DNA of 64,000 nt from an uncultured Pelagibacteraceae bacterium (GCA_902615445.1 CACMOQ010000004.1:44205-108204), one strand, 5' to 3'. Numbered from the stretch's first letter, positions 1 through 9,747 are shown. The notes: a model not told the origin generated them from the letters alone. Numbers and translations: made by a program.

Positions 1-726
1 TATTTTTTACCAAGGCATGGAAGAGGACATTATATATCTCCTTCAAAAATTAATTTTAGAGCCAATATAGATGCTCTTAAACAATTAGGCGTCACAGACA
101 TAGTATCAGTTTCTGCTGTTGGTTCTTTAAAAGAGAATTTGCCGCCAGGAAAATTTGTTATTGTTGATCAGTTTATTGATCGTACTTTTGCCAGAGAGAA
201 AACATTTTTTGATAATGAAATTGTTGCACATGTCTCGATGGCACATCCAACATCTAATGGTTTAATGAATGCTTGTGAGGAGGCAATTAAAAAAGAAAAA
301 ATTGAATATCAAAGAAATGGAACATATGTTGTTATGGAAGGACCACAATTTTCAACATTAGCGGAATCAAATTTATATAGATCGTGGAAGGCAGATGTAA
401 TTGGTATGACAAACATGCCTGAAGCAAAACTGGCAAGAGAAGCAGAGATAAGATACGCTTCTGTTTCGATGGTTACGGATTATGATTGTTGGCATCCAGA
501 TCATGCAAATGTCGATGTTCAACAAGTAATCAAAGTTCTTCTAGGAAATGCAGTAAAAGCTAAAAACATGATAAAAAATTTAATAGAAAATTTTGAAAAT
601 CATATTGATCCTAACGATCCAACTAACAATTGTTTAGATGTAGCAATAATAACCTCACCTGAAAAAAGAACTAAAAAAACAATAGATAAGCTCAAAACAG
701 TTGCTGGTAGAGTTTTAAATAAATGA
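1..726 (+). CDS. mtnP: S-methyl-5'-thioadenosine phosphorylase (5'-partial; the frame is open from base 1: YFLPRHGRGHYISPSKINFRANIDALKQLG...)
   Basis: ORF extends upstream of the listed M at 139 to the window edge; MTAP/PNP motifs RHGRGH, EGPQFST, GMTNMPEAKLAREAEI; followed by mtnA. Confidence 0.93.
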   Translation, partial: YFLPRHGRGHYISPSKINFRANIDALKQLGVTDIVSVSAVGSLKENLPPGKFVIVDQFIDRTFAREKTFFDNEIVAHVSMAHPTSNGLMNACEEAIKKEKIEYQRNGTYVVMEGPQFSTLAESNLYRSWKADVIGMTNMPEAKLAREAEIRYASVSMVTDYDCWHPDHANVDVQQVIKVLLGNAVKAKNMIKNLIENFENHIDPNDPTNNCLDVAIITSPEKRTKKTIDKLKTVAGRVLNK

Positions 727-1793
727 GAATAGAAGGAAAAGAATATCGTACTATCTGGTTTGAAAATAATATTGTAAAAATTATTGATCAAACAAAACTT
801 CCTCACCAATTTATAATAAAAGATCTTAAAACCGTTAAGAATGCAATAAACGCAATTAAATTAATGGAAGTAAGAGGTGCACCTTTAATAGGAGCAACTG
901 CTGCTTATGGCTTGGTTTTAGCAATTATTGAAAATAATGATCAATCATTTTTAGAGAAATCTGCAGAAGATTTAATTAGTTCAAGACCAACAGCAATAAA
1001 TTTAAAGTGGTCTGTTGATAGAATGATGAAAAAATTATCAGGCGTTAATAGTGATAAAATCTTAGAAATAGCTTTAAATGAAGCAAAAGATATTTGTGAG
1101 GAGGATATAAAATTTTGTAAAAATATAGGATTAAATGGTCTTAAAATTATAGAGGAAATTTTTAGTAAAAAAAAAGATACGGTTAATATATTAACTCATT
1201 GTAATGCAGGGTGGCTTGCAACAATTAATTGGGGAACAGCAACTTCTCCAATTTATCATGCACACAAAAAAGGAATTCCAGTTCATGTTTGGGCAGATGA
1301 AACTAGGCCAAGAAATCAAGGAGCAAATCTAACTTCTTATGAATTAAACGAAGAAGGAATTAAGAACACAATCATTGCAGATAATACAGGTGGTATATTA
1401 ATGCAAAGAGGTGAAGTTGATATGTGTATTGTTGGAACAGATAGAACTCTAGCCAATGGAGATGTTTGTAATAAAGTTGGAACTTATCTTAAAGCACTTG
1501 CAGCTCATGATAATGATATTCCTTTTTATGTTGCACTACCAAGTTCAACAATTGATTGGAATATAAAAAATCATAAAGATATTCCAATAGAGCAGAGAAA
1601 TTCAGATGAATTATCTTCTGTTGAAGGTTTAGATGAAAAAGGAGATATAAAAAAAATACAAATTTATCCAAAAAAAAGTAAAGCTATAAATTTAGCTTTT
1701 GATGTAACACCTGCAAAATATGTTACAGGATTAATTACCGAAAAAGGTGTATGTGAAGCATCGGAAAAAGGACTTAAAGAATTATTTAAATGA
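723..1793 (+). CDS. mtnA: S-methyl-5-thioribose-1-phosphate isomerase
   Basis: eIF2B-like family motifs LMEVRGAPLIGATAAYG, THCNAGWLAT, HVWADETRPRNQGA, DNTGGILMQRGEVD; overlaps mtnP by 4 nt. Confidence 0.93.
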   Translation: MRIEGKEYRTIWFENNIVKIIDQTKLPHQFIIKDLKTVKNAINAIKLMEVRGAPLIGATAAYGLVLAIIENNDQSFLEKSAEDLISSRPTAINLKWSVDRMMKKLSGVNSDKILEIALNEAKDICEEDIKFCKNIGLNGLKIIEEIFSKKKDTVNILTHCNAGWLATINWGTATSPIYHAHKKGIPVHVWADETRPRNQGANLTSYELNEEGIKNTIIADNTGGILMQRGEVDMCIVGTDRTLANGDVCNKVGTYLKALAAHDNDIPFYVALPSSTIDWNIKNHKDIPIEQRNSDELSSVEGLDEKGDIKKIQIYPKKSKAINLAFDVTPAKYVTGLITEKGVCEASEKGLKELFK

Positions 1794-2443
1794 AGAATTT
1801 AGAACAAAGAAATCAAATTATTGAATATTCATTAAAATTAAATTCTACAAATCTCTCACCTCTTAGGTCGGGCAATATATCATTAAGGGGAATAGAAGAT
1901 GATATTGAGGGATATTTAATTACTCCATCAGGAAAAAAATATGAAACATTAAAACCTGAAGATATTGTTTTTATGGGTTTAAATGAGGATGAAAAAAACG
2001 ACCCAACTAAAAAACCATCTTCTGAATGGAGATTTCATCGAGATATTTATAAAAATAAAAAAGAGGCACATGCTATTGTTCATGCTCATTCTCCACACGC
2101 AACGGCTGTATCTTCACATGGAAAACCCATTCCACCTTTTCATTACATGATTGCTCTTGCAGGAGGAGATGACATTAAGTGTGCTGAATACGCGACTTTT
2201 GGAACTAAAGAGTTATCTAAAAATGTTATCAAATCTCTAGAAAATAGATCTGCATGTTTAATGTCTAATCACGGCCAGGTTGCTTTTGGAAAAAATCTTG
2301 ATGATGCATTTGAACTAGCACAAGAGATAGAAAATATTTGTCATCAATACACTATTGCTTTAAAATTAGGTCAACCTAAGATACTTTCATTTGAAGAAAT
2401 GAAAAAAGTTTTAGATAAAGCTAAAAACTATAAAAAAGGGTAA
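1790..2443 (+). CDS. Class II aldolase, FucA type (candidate 5-methylthioribulose-1-phosphate aldolase)
   Basis: HAHSPHATAVSS, PPFHYMIALAGG, YATFGTKELS, SNHGQVAFG resemble fuculose-1-P aldolase rather than MtnB dehydratase; overlaps mtnA by 4 nt. Confidence 0.85.
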   Translation: MKNLEQRNQIIEYSLKLNSTNLSPLRSGNISLRGIEDDIEGYLITPSGKKYETLKPEDIVFMGLNEDEKNDPTKKPSSEWRFHRDIYKNKKEAHAIVHAHSPHATAVSSHGKPIPPFHYMIALAGGDDIKCAEYATFGTKELSKNVIKSLENRSACLMSNHGQVAFGKNLDDAFELAQEIENICHQYTIALKLGQPKILSFEEMKKVLDKAKNYKKG

Positions 2444-2444
2444 A

Positions 2445-3485
2445 ATGATTAAAGTAGGGGAGCATATTACTTTAGATATTATAGGCACTACAAAAGAGTA
2501 TGATCCTTCAGTTTTTGAAAAAGTTATAAATAAAATTGCTAAAGCAGCAGATGTAACTATCCTTAATATTTCTAAACATAAATTTGAACCTCAGGGCTTT
2601 ACAATTTTAGCTTTATTAGCCGAAAGTCACATCAGCTTTCATACATTTCCAGAAAAAGGAATAATTAGCTTTGATTTTTTTACCTGTGGAAAAATAAGTC
2701 CATCAGTAGCAATTGACATTGTTAAAAAAGAATTTGAACATAAAAGAATTGTTAAAAAAGAATTTAATAGAGATACAAGATCTCTTTACCACGATATCTA
2801 TAGTTCACCGGGATTACAAAAATCGTATGTTGTGAATGAAGTTTTAGAAGACTTTAAATCAAAAGTTGGTCAACATATAGAAATTTTAGAATTGGAGCAG
2901 TTTGGAAAATCTTTATTTATTGATGGTGAAATTCAAGTAGCTACTTCAGATGAACATTTATACAGCTCAACTTTTGTTGGTGCTGGTTTAAAATTAAACA
3001 AAAAAAATGAGAGAGCTGCAATAATTGGTGGTGGGGATGGTGGTGTTGCAAGAGAATGTATTTCGAAAAAGTTTAACTTTATAGATTGGTATGAATTAGA
3101 TCCAGAAGTTGTTGAAGTTTGCAACAAACATCTTGGTGATATAGGAAAAAAAGCTACAGAAAAAAATTCTGTAAAATGTGTCTGGGGTGATGCTTTTAAA
3201 AGCATAAAAACAGTGAACGAGGATACATATGATCATATTTTTGTTGATTTAAATGATGACCAGTTTTGTATAGACCTTGCTTCCAAAAATATGGACTCTT
3301 TAGTTAGAATACTTAAACCAAAAGGAGTAATTACTGCACAGGTTGGAAGTCAGGATAAAAAACCTCTTCAAGTTGAAAATTGGTTGAATGTATTTAATCA
3401 TCATTTTGGAAACACTAATTTATCAAGAGTTTACATACCTAGTTTTGATTGTTCTTGGAATTTTTCTTCATCAATAAATCATTAA
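2445..3485 (+). CDS. Fused S-adenosylmethionine decarboxylase (SpeD) - spermidine synthase-like aminopropyltransferase (SpeE)
   Basis: N-terminal SpeD-like domain with AESHISFHTFPE; C-terminal SpeE-like domain with QVATSDEHLYSS, AAIIGGGDGGVARE, YDHIFVDLNDD, in one 346-aa ORF. Confidence 0.9.
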   Translation: MIKVGEHITLDIIGTTKEYDPSVFEKVINKIAKAADVTILNISKHKFEPQGFTILALLAESHISFHTFPEKGIISFDFFTCGKISPSVAIDIVKKEFEHKRIVKKEFNRDTRSLYHDIYSSPGLQKSYVVNEVLEDFKSKVGQHIEILELEQFGKSLFIDGEIQVATSDEHLYSSTFVGAGLKLNKKNERAAIIGGGDGGVARECISKKFNFIDWYELDPEVVEVCNKHLGDIGKKATEKNSVKCVWGDAFKSIKTVNEDTYDHIFVDLNDDQFCIDLASKNMDSLVRILKPKGVITAQVGSQDKKPLQVENWLNVFNHHFGNTNLSRVYIPSFDCSWNFSSSINH

Positions 3486-3546
3486 TTTTTTCTTTTTAAT
3501 ATCCACAATCTGTGAAATACTATTTTTTTTATTAAAGGAGATAACA

Positions 3547-4374
3547 ATGAATATATTCAAGAAAACTATTTTTTCAGTTTTACTTTCTCTATTGGTAATG
3601 GGAAATGTTAATGCTGATAAAATAAGAATTGGAACAGAGGGTGCTTATCCTCCATGGAACTCAAAAAATGAAGCAGGTAAGTTAATTGGTTTTGAAGTTG
3701 AATTAGCTTACACACTTTGTAGATACATTGGACAGCAATGTGTAATAGTTGAGCAAGACTGGGACGGGATGATACCAGCGTTAATCATGAGAAAGTTTGA
3801 TGCAATAATGGCAGGTATGTCAATTACTGCAGAAAGACAAAAGGCTATTAGTTTTTCTCAAGGATATGCTGATGAAGTTGCATCTTTAGCAGTCATGAAA
3901 GGTTCTAGCCTAGAAGGTTTGGATACATCTGCTGGGATAAATCTTACTAAACCAAATGCTGCAGCTAAAAAAGATCTTAAAACACTTACTGCTGCATTAG
4001 CAGGTAAAACTGTTTGTGTACAAACTGCTACAATTCACCAAAACTTTTTAGATTCTGGCGATGTTGGAAAAGTAAATGTAAGAACTTATAAAACACAAGA
4101 TGAAGTTAACTTAGATTTAGCATCAGGAAGATGTGATGCTGCATTAGCTGCTGCAGTTGCATTTAGCGATTATGCAGAAAAATCTGGTAAGCCAGTTGTC
4201 TTAACTGGACCAACTTTTTCAGGTGGTGCATTTGGAAACGGCGTTGGAGTAGGTATTAGAAAAGATGATACTGAACTTTTAAAAAAGTTTAACTCCGCTA
4301 TCAATAAAGCAAGAAAAAACGGAGACATTAGTAGAATTGCTACTAAGTGGTTTGGTTTCGACGCTTCTATGTAA
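3547..4374 (+). CDS. Polar amino acid ABC transporter substrate-binding protein
   Basis: Signal peptide, then KIRIGTEGAYPPWNSKNEAGKLIGFEVELA, DWDGMIPALIMRKFDAIMAGMSIT; SD AAAGGAG upstream. Confidence 0.92.
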   Translation: MNIFKKTIFSVLLSLLVMGNVNADKIRIGTEGAYPPWNSKNEAGKLIGFEVELAYTLCRYIGQQCVIVEQDWDGMIPALIMRKFDAIMAGMSITAERQKAISFSQGYADEVASLAVMKGSSLEGLDTSAGINLTKPNAAAKKDLKTLTAALAGKTVCVQTATIHQNFLDSGDVGKVNVRTYKTQDEVNLDLASGRCDAALAAAVAFSDYAEKSGKPVVLTGPTFSGGAFGNGVGVGIRKDDTELLKKFNSAINKARKNGDISRIATKWFGFDASM

Positions 4375-4387
4375 TTAAATTTTCGAT

Positions 4388-4414
4388 TTGGCGACTATCA
4401 TGTATAGTCGCCAA
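4388..4414 (+). promoter_or_regulatory. 11-bp perfect stem-loop between SBP and permease genes
   Basis: TTGGCGACTAT-CATGT-ATAGTCGCCAA; no U-tract; ends 5 nt before the permease ATG. Confidence 0.8.
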
Positions 4415-4419
4415 TCTGT

Positions 4420-5112
4420 ATGGAACTTCTAGCATTTGGAGATACTGGTTGGGGTGATGAACTGTTTTACGCAACCTTGATGACCATAGCTGTTTCAATA
4501 ACAGCAATGTTTATAGGTTTTCTCTTTGCATTAATCTTTACCCCATTAAAATTATCTAAAAATAAGTTTTTAAATTTTATCGCCAATTCTTACACAACCA
4601 TAATAAGAGGTGTTCCAGAATTATTAGTCATTTACCTTTTCTTTTTTGGCGGTACTGGTGCAGTTATGTTTGTTGCATCAATATTTGGTTATAATAAATA
4701 TATTGAAATAAATGCATTCATTACAGGTGCATTTGCAATTGGAATAATTTCCGGTGCTTATTCAACAGAGGTCTTTAGAGGAGCCATTCAATCAGTCGAC
4801 AAAGGTCAGTTTGAAGCTGCCAATGTATTAGGTCTAAATAAATTTGGAAAATTTTTTAAGATTATTTTACCTCAGACATTAAGATTAGCTATTCCAAATC
4901 TAAGTAATGTTTGGCAAATAACACTCAAAGATACCTCACTAATTTCAGTTACTGGTTTAGTTGAAATAATGAGACAATCCTATATTGCTGCTGGATCAAC
5001 AAGAGACCCATTGTTTTTTTATTCATTTGCTGCAGTTTTATATTTATTACTTACTTTTGTTAGCATGAAATTAATCAATAGATTAGAAGTTAGATATAGT
5101 AGGGGGTATTAA
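4420..5112 (+). CDS. Amino acid ABC transporter permease (HisQ/ArtQ-like)
   Basis: TTIIRGVPELLVIYLFFFGG, EVFRGAIQSVDKGQFEAANVLGL motifs. Confidence 0.92.
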   Translation: MELLAFGDTGWGDELFYATLMTIAVSITAMFIGFLFALIFTPLKLSKNKFLNFIANSYTTIIRGVPELLVIYLFFFGGTGAVMFVASIFGYNKYIEINAFITGAFAIGIISGAYSTEVFRGAIQSVDKGQFEAANVLGLNKFGKFFKIILPQTLRLAIPNLSNVWQITLKDTSLISVTGLVEIMRQSYIAAGSTRDPLFFYSFAAVLYLLLTFVSMKLINRLEVRYSRGY

Positions 5113-5783
5113 TGGATCTTGAATTAATGATTAATAGTTTCCCTAAATTATTAAGTGCAGCAGTCATAACTTTAAAACTTCTTTCAGTTTCTCTAATAAT
5201 AGGATTATTTATTGGATTATTTTTTGCAATTCTTAGATTAAATAAGAATATATTTATAAGTAAATTTGCCTATGGATATTCTTATGTTTTTAGAGGCACA
5301 CCACTTTTAGTACAAATTTTTATAATTTATTTTGGATTAGGTCAGATTGAATATTTAAGATCGACAGTTTTATGGGTAATTTTGAAAAAACCATATTGGT
5401 GTGCAATTATTGCTTTTGCTCTTAACACAGGTGCTTACACTTCAGAGATATTTAGATCAGCATTTCAAACAATTAAACCTGGAATAATAGAGGCAGGTAA
5501 AAGCCTGGGTATCTCAAATAAAATAATCTTTTATAAAGTTCAGATACCTATCGCTATCAGACAATCTTTACCAGCTTATGGAAACGAAATTATTCTAATG
5601 ATGAAAGGAACTTCTTTAGCCAGTACAGTCACCATAATGGATCTTACAGGTGTTGCAAAATATATAATATCAACAACTTTTAAACCAATTGAAGTTTTTA
5701 TTGTTGCGGGGGGTATTTATCTATTTATGACTTTTATAATTCACAATTTAATCAAGTTTTTAGAAAAAAAATATAGTTATTAA
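5112..5783 (+). CDS. Amino acid ABC transporter permease (HisM/ArtM-like)
   Basis: YVFRGTPLLVQIFIIYFGLGQ, SEIFRSAFQTIKPGIIEAGKSLG; TAATG overlap with the upstream permease. Confidence 0.92.
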   Translation: MDLELMINSFPKLLSAAVITLKLLSVSLIIGLFIGLFFAILRLNKNIFISKFAYGYSYVFRGTPLLVQIFIIYFGLGQIEYLRSTVLWVILKKPYWCAIIAFALNTGAYTSEIFRSAFQTIKPGIIEAGKSLGISNKIIFYKVQIPIAIRQSLPAYGNEIILMMKGTSLASTVTIMDLTGVAKYIISTTFKPIEVFIVAGGIYLFMTFIIHNLIKFLEKKYSY

Positions 5784-6169
5784 TATTTTGTATATTCTTT
5801 AATTTCTTTTATTTTTGAACCAGTGTGATTATTAATTTCTAATTTTATTTTAGCACGGTCGTCATTAAAAAAATGAACATCTCTGGATAGTTTAATGAAT
5901 TTTTCTCCAAAATCTTTTTCTTTTTCACATAATCTTTTTTCATCTTCAATTAACCAAAGCTTAGCGTTAATTTCTTTAAGTGATTGGTAGAGTTTTTTGA
6001 GTTTATCATCATAATTTACATTTTTCTCTAATTGATCTCTTAAAATAGAATGCTCGTTATCAATAAATTTTAACTTTTCATTATCTTTTATCTTTTCCTT
6101 TTTAATCTCTAAAATTGAAATTTTATCTAAAAGTTCTCCAATTGAAACTTCTACTATAATTTTATTCAT
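5780..6169 (-). CDS. DUF6165-like hypothetical protein
   Basis: 129-aa ORF, IIVEVSIGELLDKISILEIKKEKI; next to glycosyltransferase genes. Confidence 0.65.
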   Translation of the reverse strand: MNKIIVEVSIGELLDKISILEIKKEKIKDNEKLKFIDNEHSILRDQLEKNVNYDDKLKKLYQSLKEINAKLWLIEDEKRLCEKEKDFGEKFIKLSRDVHFFNDDRAKIKLEINNHTGSKIKEIKEYTKY

Positions 6170-6201
6170 AAAATTTAATACTGTGCTATCTTGTTATAAA
6201 T

Positions 6202-7140
6202 ATGTCTAACATTTTAATTATAAAACACGGATCATTAGGAGATATAGCTCAAGCGAGTGGTGCTATTCAAGACATATCTGAGAATCATAAAAATAGTAAA
6301 ATATATTTAATGACAACAAAACCTTACTTTGAATTATTCAAGAAAAATCCCTACGTAAATGAGGTTATCTTAGATAAAAGATTACCAAAATATAATTTAA
6401 TCTATTTATATTTTTTAATGCGAGATCTTAAGAAGTATAATTTTACAAAAGTTTTTGATCTTCAAAACTCCTCAAGGACCTCTTTTTATAAAAATATACT
6501 TTTTCCAAAAGCCAACAAAAATATTTGGTCTAGTACCAAAACAACTTTACCAGAGGACACAAATAAAGAAAAATTTGATAAAGGCTCAGTGCTAGATAGA
6601 TTTAACCATCAATTAAAAGATTCTGGATTAAATACAATTAACACACTTAAACCCAATTTTAGTTGGGCTTGCTCAGAAATTGATGAAATAAAAAGAAAAT
6701 ATGATTTACAAAAATATATTCTATTATTTCCTTTTTGTTCTCAACATCTATCTGTTAAAAAATGGCCTTACTTCGATGAGCTTATTAAATTAATTAAAGA
6801 CAAGTTTGAAACAGATTATAAAGTTATTATAGCACCCGGTCCCAAAGAAATAATTGAAGCTAAAAAATTTGATGCAAAAATTATTTTGGATAATGATAAA
6901 GCCTTAAACGTGTCTCAATTAACATCTCTAATCAAGGAAAGCTCTTTTGTAGTTGCTAACGATACTGGTCCAGCACACATAGCCGCGCATGTTGCAGCAA
7001 AAGGCTTAACTTTGTTTGGAAAACACACTACTGCTCATAAAGTAAGTATTGAAAGAGAAAATTTTAAATCAATACAAGTGACAGATTTGAATAATCTAAG
7101 TGCCAATAAAGTTTTTGAAAGGTTATTAAATTTATTGTAA
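6202..7140 (+). CDS. Glycosyltransferase family 9 (heptosyltransferase-like)
   Basis: ILIIKHGSLGDIAQASGAIQDI, VANDTGPAHIAAHVAAKGLTLFG. Confidence 0.88.
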   Translation: MSNILIIKHGSLGDIAQASGAIQDISENHKNSKIYLMTTKPYFELFKKNPYVNEVILDKRLPKYNLIYLYFLMRDLKKYNFTKVFDLQNSSRTSFYKNILFPKANKNIWSSTKTTLPEDTNKEKFDKGSVLDRFNHQLKDSGLNTINTLKPNFSWACSEIDEIKRKYDLQKYILLFPFCSQHLSVKKWPYFDELIKLIKDKFETDYKVIIAPGPKEIIEAKKFDAKIILDNDKALNVSQLTSLIKESSFVVANDTGPAHIAAHVAAKGLTLFGKHTTAHKVSIERENFKSIQVTDLNNLSANKVFERLLNLL

Positions 7141-8214
7141 TATTTTTTTGTAGCCTTCTATAATGTTGGGCCAACTAAACTTAGAGGAATATTCTTTAGC
7201 ATTTTTACCCAACTCCAAATATTTTTTATTCTTTAACATTGAACTTAAAGATGAATAAATATCTTCTAGCTCATTTCCATCACAAATTAATCCTGTTGCA
7301 TCATGTTTGATAGCATCAGAAGCACCTCCATCTTTACCACCTAACGAAGCAACACCGTATTGAGCAGCTTCTATATAAGCTATTCCGAAACCCTCGACAG
7401 AATTTTTGTGAATAATTGATGGCATTACAAATATATTTGACTTTGCTATTAAAGCATTTTTTAGATCATCACTAATTTCTTTAAAGAACATTACCTGTGA
7501 ACCTAAATCAAGTTCTTTTACTAAGTTCTTAATATTTTTTTCCTCATCACCATAACCTATACAAATATAAACTATGTTTGAATAAATTTGTTTTAAGTTT
7601 CTTAGAGCCATTAATACTTTTTCATGATTTTTTCTTTTGTCAAATCTCGAAACAGTAATGAGACGTGGCGCTTTTATCTTTAATAAACTTTCAACTTTAT
7701 CTAAAGATTTTTTATCCAGTTCTTTGGGGAGGGGTACTCCAGGGTTAATAACTACAGTTTTAGAAGGATTAATGCCAATACTAATTGCTAAGTTTTTGGT
7801 ATACTCAGAATTCGCAATTACTTTATCAACTTTATTTAATACTTTTATAATCCTCTTATTTTGCGAACTATCTTTTAGATGATTAATTTCTTTACCGTGA
7901 ATTAGACAATATTTCTTTTTACTTGATTTGATTAACTCTAAACTTTTCCAATGATCGGCTATAATTCCTTGAACTTTATTATCTTTAAGAAACTCATTAA
8001 TTAATTGAGCTTTTCTTATCTTTCTTAAAAATTTTATTCCACCAATTCTTTCAATAGAAAAATTTACATTATCGTCGAATTCTTTATGATTTTTATGGTA
8101 ATCAGCAAAAACTTTAATCATAAAGTTTTTTGACATCTCTCTTGAGAGACCCCACATTAAACTTTGCATTCCCCCTACTTCTGGAGGGAAAGATCTTGTA
8201 GTAATCAAATACAT
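7132..8214 (-). CDS. Glycosyltransferase family 4 / group 1
   Basis: FPPEVGGMQSLMWGLSREM, TVSRFDKRKNHEKVL, EGFGIAYIEAAQYG. Confidence 0.88.
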   Translation of the reverse strand: MYLITTRSFPPEVGGMQSLMWGLSREMSKNFMIKVFADYHKNHKEFDDNVNFSIERIGGIKFLRKIRKAQLINEFLKDNKVQGIIADHWKSLELIKSSKKKYCLIHGKEINHLKDSSQNKRIIKVLNKVDKVIANSEYTKNLAISIGINPSKTVVINPGVPLPKELDKKSLDKVESLLKIKAPRLITVSRFDKRKNHEKVLMALRNLKQIYSNIVYICIGYGDEEKNIKNLVKELDLGSQVMFFKEISDDLKNALIAKSNIFVMPSIIHKNSVEGFGIAYIEAAQYGVASLGGKDGGASDAIKHDATGLICDGNELEDIYSSLSSMLKNKKYLELGKNAKEYSSKFSWPNIIEGYKKILQ

Positions 8215-8768
8215 TAATTATTTTTCCACTTAATACCACAGCCAGCACTTGGGACCTGATTCTCTGGTCCTTTACCAGTGTCAGCTATTTGTCTCATTGC
8301 TTTAAACAAGTCGCTGTCACCGTCTCTTTGTGGGATTAAATTTTTTAATTCTCTTAGCCTACCTCTATATTGAAGCTCTAAGTTTTTATTATAACCAAAA
8401 AAATCAGGGGTACATACTGCATCATAGGTTTTGGCAATATTTTGAGTCTCATCAATTAAATATGGGAAGCTAAATTGGTTTCTTTTTGCAAATTCGATCA
8501 TGTTTTCAAAAGAATCCTCTGGATAATTTTCTACATCATTTGCGCATATTGCAACTGAATTAATACCAATTTTTTTCAATTTATTACAATCTTCAACTAT
8601 ATCTTTAGTCACCGCTTTTACATAAGGACAGTGGTTACAAATGAACATTATTAAAGTTCCATTATCCCCTTTTATATCATTGAGAGAAATCATTTTATTT
8701 TCAGTAGATTTAAGCCTGAAGTCATAAGCCTTTTGACCGAAATCACATATTGGAGTTTGTATTGGCAT
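8214..8768 (-). CDS. Thioredoxin-fold / redoxin family protein
   Basis: LIMFICNHCPYVKAV, YDAVCTPDFFGYNKNLELQYRGR. Confidence 0.85.
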   Translation of the reverse strand: MPIQTPICDFGQKAYDFRLKSTENKMISLNDIKGDNGTLIMFICNHCPYVKAVTKDIVEDCNKLKKIGINSVAICANDVENYPEDSFENMIEFAKRNQFSFPYLIDETQNIAKTYDAVCTPDFFGYNKNLELQYRGRLRELKNLIPQRDGDSDLFKAMRQIADTGKGPENQVPSAGCGIKWKNN

Positions 8769-8788
8769 AATGTAATAATATATAAATT

Positions 8789-9301
8789 ATGTTTTATGAT
8801 TTAAAAGATAAAAAACCAAAAAACTCGGGCGAAAATTGGGTTGCGCCAAATGCGGTAGTGATCGGTGATGTTACTTTAGAAAAAAATACAAGCATTTGGT
8901 TTAATGCGACTTTAAGAGGAGATATTGAAAATATTCATATCGGAGAAGGATCAAACGTACAAGATGGATGTGTTTTGCACACAGACCCAGGCTGCCCTTT
9001 AAATGTTGGAAAGGATGTAACCGTTGGACATCTTGTTATGCTTCATGGATGCACAGTAGGAGATAATAGTTTAATTGGTATAGGTGCAGTAATTCTGAAC
9101 AATGCAAAAATTGGTAAAAATTGTATTATTGGTGCAAAAGCTTTAATTACCGAAAATAAAGTAATTCCAGATAATTCATTGGTTGTTGGTTCTCCAGGAA
9201 AAGTAGTAAGAGAAGTTACTGAGGAAGAAAAAAAAGCTGTATTTGAAAACACAAAGCACTATCAAGATAATTGGAAAAAATATTCTAAATCTATATTTTA
9301 A
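8789..9301 (+). CDS. Gamma-carbonic anhydrase-like hexapeptide-repeat protein
   Basis: [62 protein letters not shown]. Confidence 0.9.
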   Translation: MFYDLKDKKPKNSGENWVAPNAVVIGDVTLEKNTSIWFNATLRGDIENIHIGEGSNVQDGCVLHTDPGCPLNVGKDVTVGHLVMLHGCTVGDNSLIGIGAVILNNAKIGKNCIIGAKALITENKVIPDNSLVVGSPGKVVREVTEEEKKAVFENTKHYQDNWKKYSKSIF

Positions 9302-9306
9302 TTTTT

Positions 9307-9747
9307 ATGCCAACTTATACTGTTACAAACTCAAACTTTAATATTTCACCGAAACAACAAAAAAAATTAGCTGAAGGTATCACTAAAGTTCATAATGTTG
9401 TAACAGGTGCTAATACTTATTTTGCCCAAGTGATATTCAACAAAACAAAAAAGAATAATCATTTCATGGGAGGAAAAAAGGTTAAAGAACCATCGATTTT
9501 TTTGTTTGGTCAAATAAGAGCTGGGAGATCAAAAGCAGTGAAAGACAAATTAATTTCAAATTTAAAAGATGTATTAGTAAAAAATTCAAAATTAAATGAA
9601 ACTCAAGTTTGGGTTTATATTAACGATCTGCCTCCATCTCAAATGATCGAGTACGGTACAGTTTTACCAGAGTCGGGAAAAGAAAATGAGTGGTTTACGA
9701 ATTTACCATCAAAATTAAAAAAAAAATTATCAGCTATCGAAAGTTAA
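9307..9747 (+). CDS. Tautomerase-superfamily protein
   Basis: MPTYTVTNSNFNISPKQQKKLAEGITKVHNVVTGANTYFAQVIF; N-terminal Pro after Met; overall fold resemblance only. Confidence 0.65.
   Translation: MPTYTVTNSNFNISPKQQKKLAEGITKVHNVVTGANTYFAQVIFNKTKKNNHFMGGKKVKEPSIFLFGQIRAGRSKAVKDKLISNLKDVLVKNSKLNETQVWVYINDLPPSQMIEYGTVLPESGKENEWFTNLPSKLKKKLSAIES

Noticed and set aside
600-809. Minus-strand ORF across the mtnP/mtnA junction
   Set aside because: Antisense to two well-supported enzymes; no recognisable family; typical spurious ORF.
1790-2443. Annotation of the class II aldolase as MtnB dehydratase
   Set aside because: Motifs HYMIALAGG and YATFGTKEL match the FucA-type aldolase pattern rather than MtnB.
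2933-3205. Minus ORF inside the speDE fusion
   Set aside because: Antisense to the aminopropyltransferase domain; no support.
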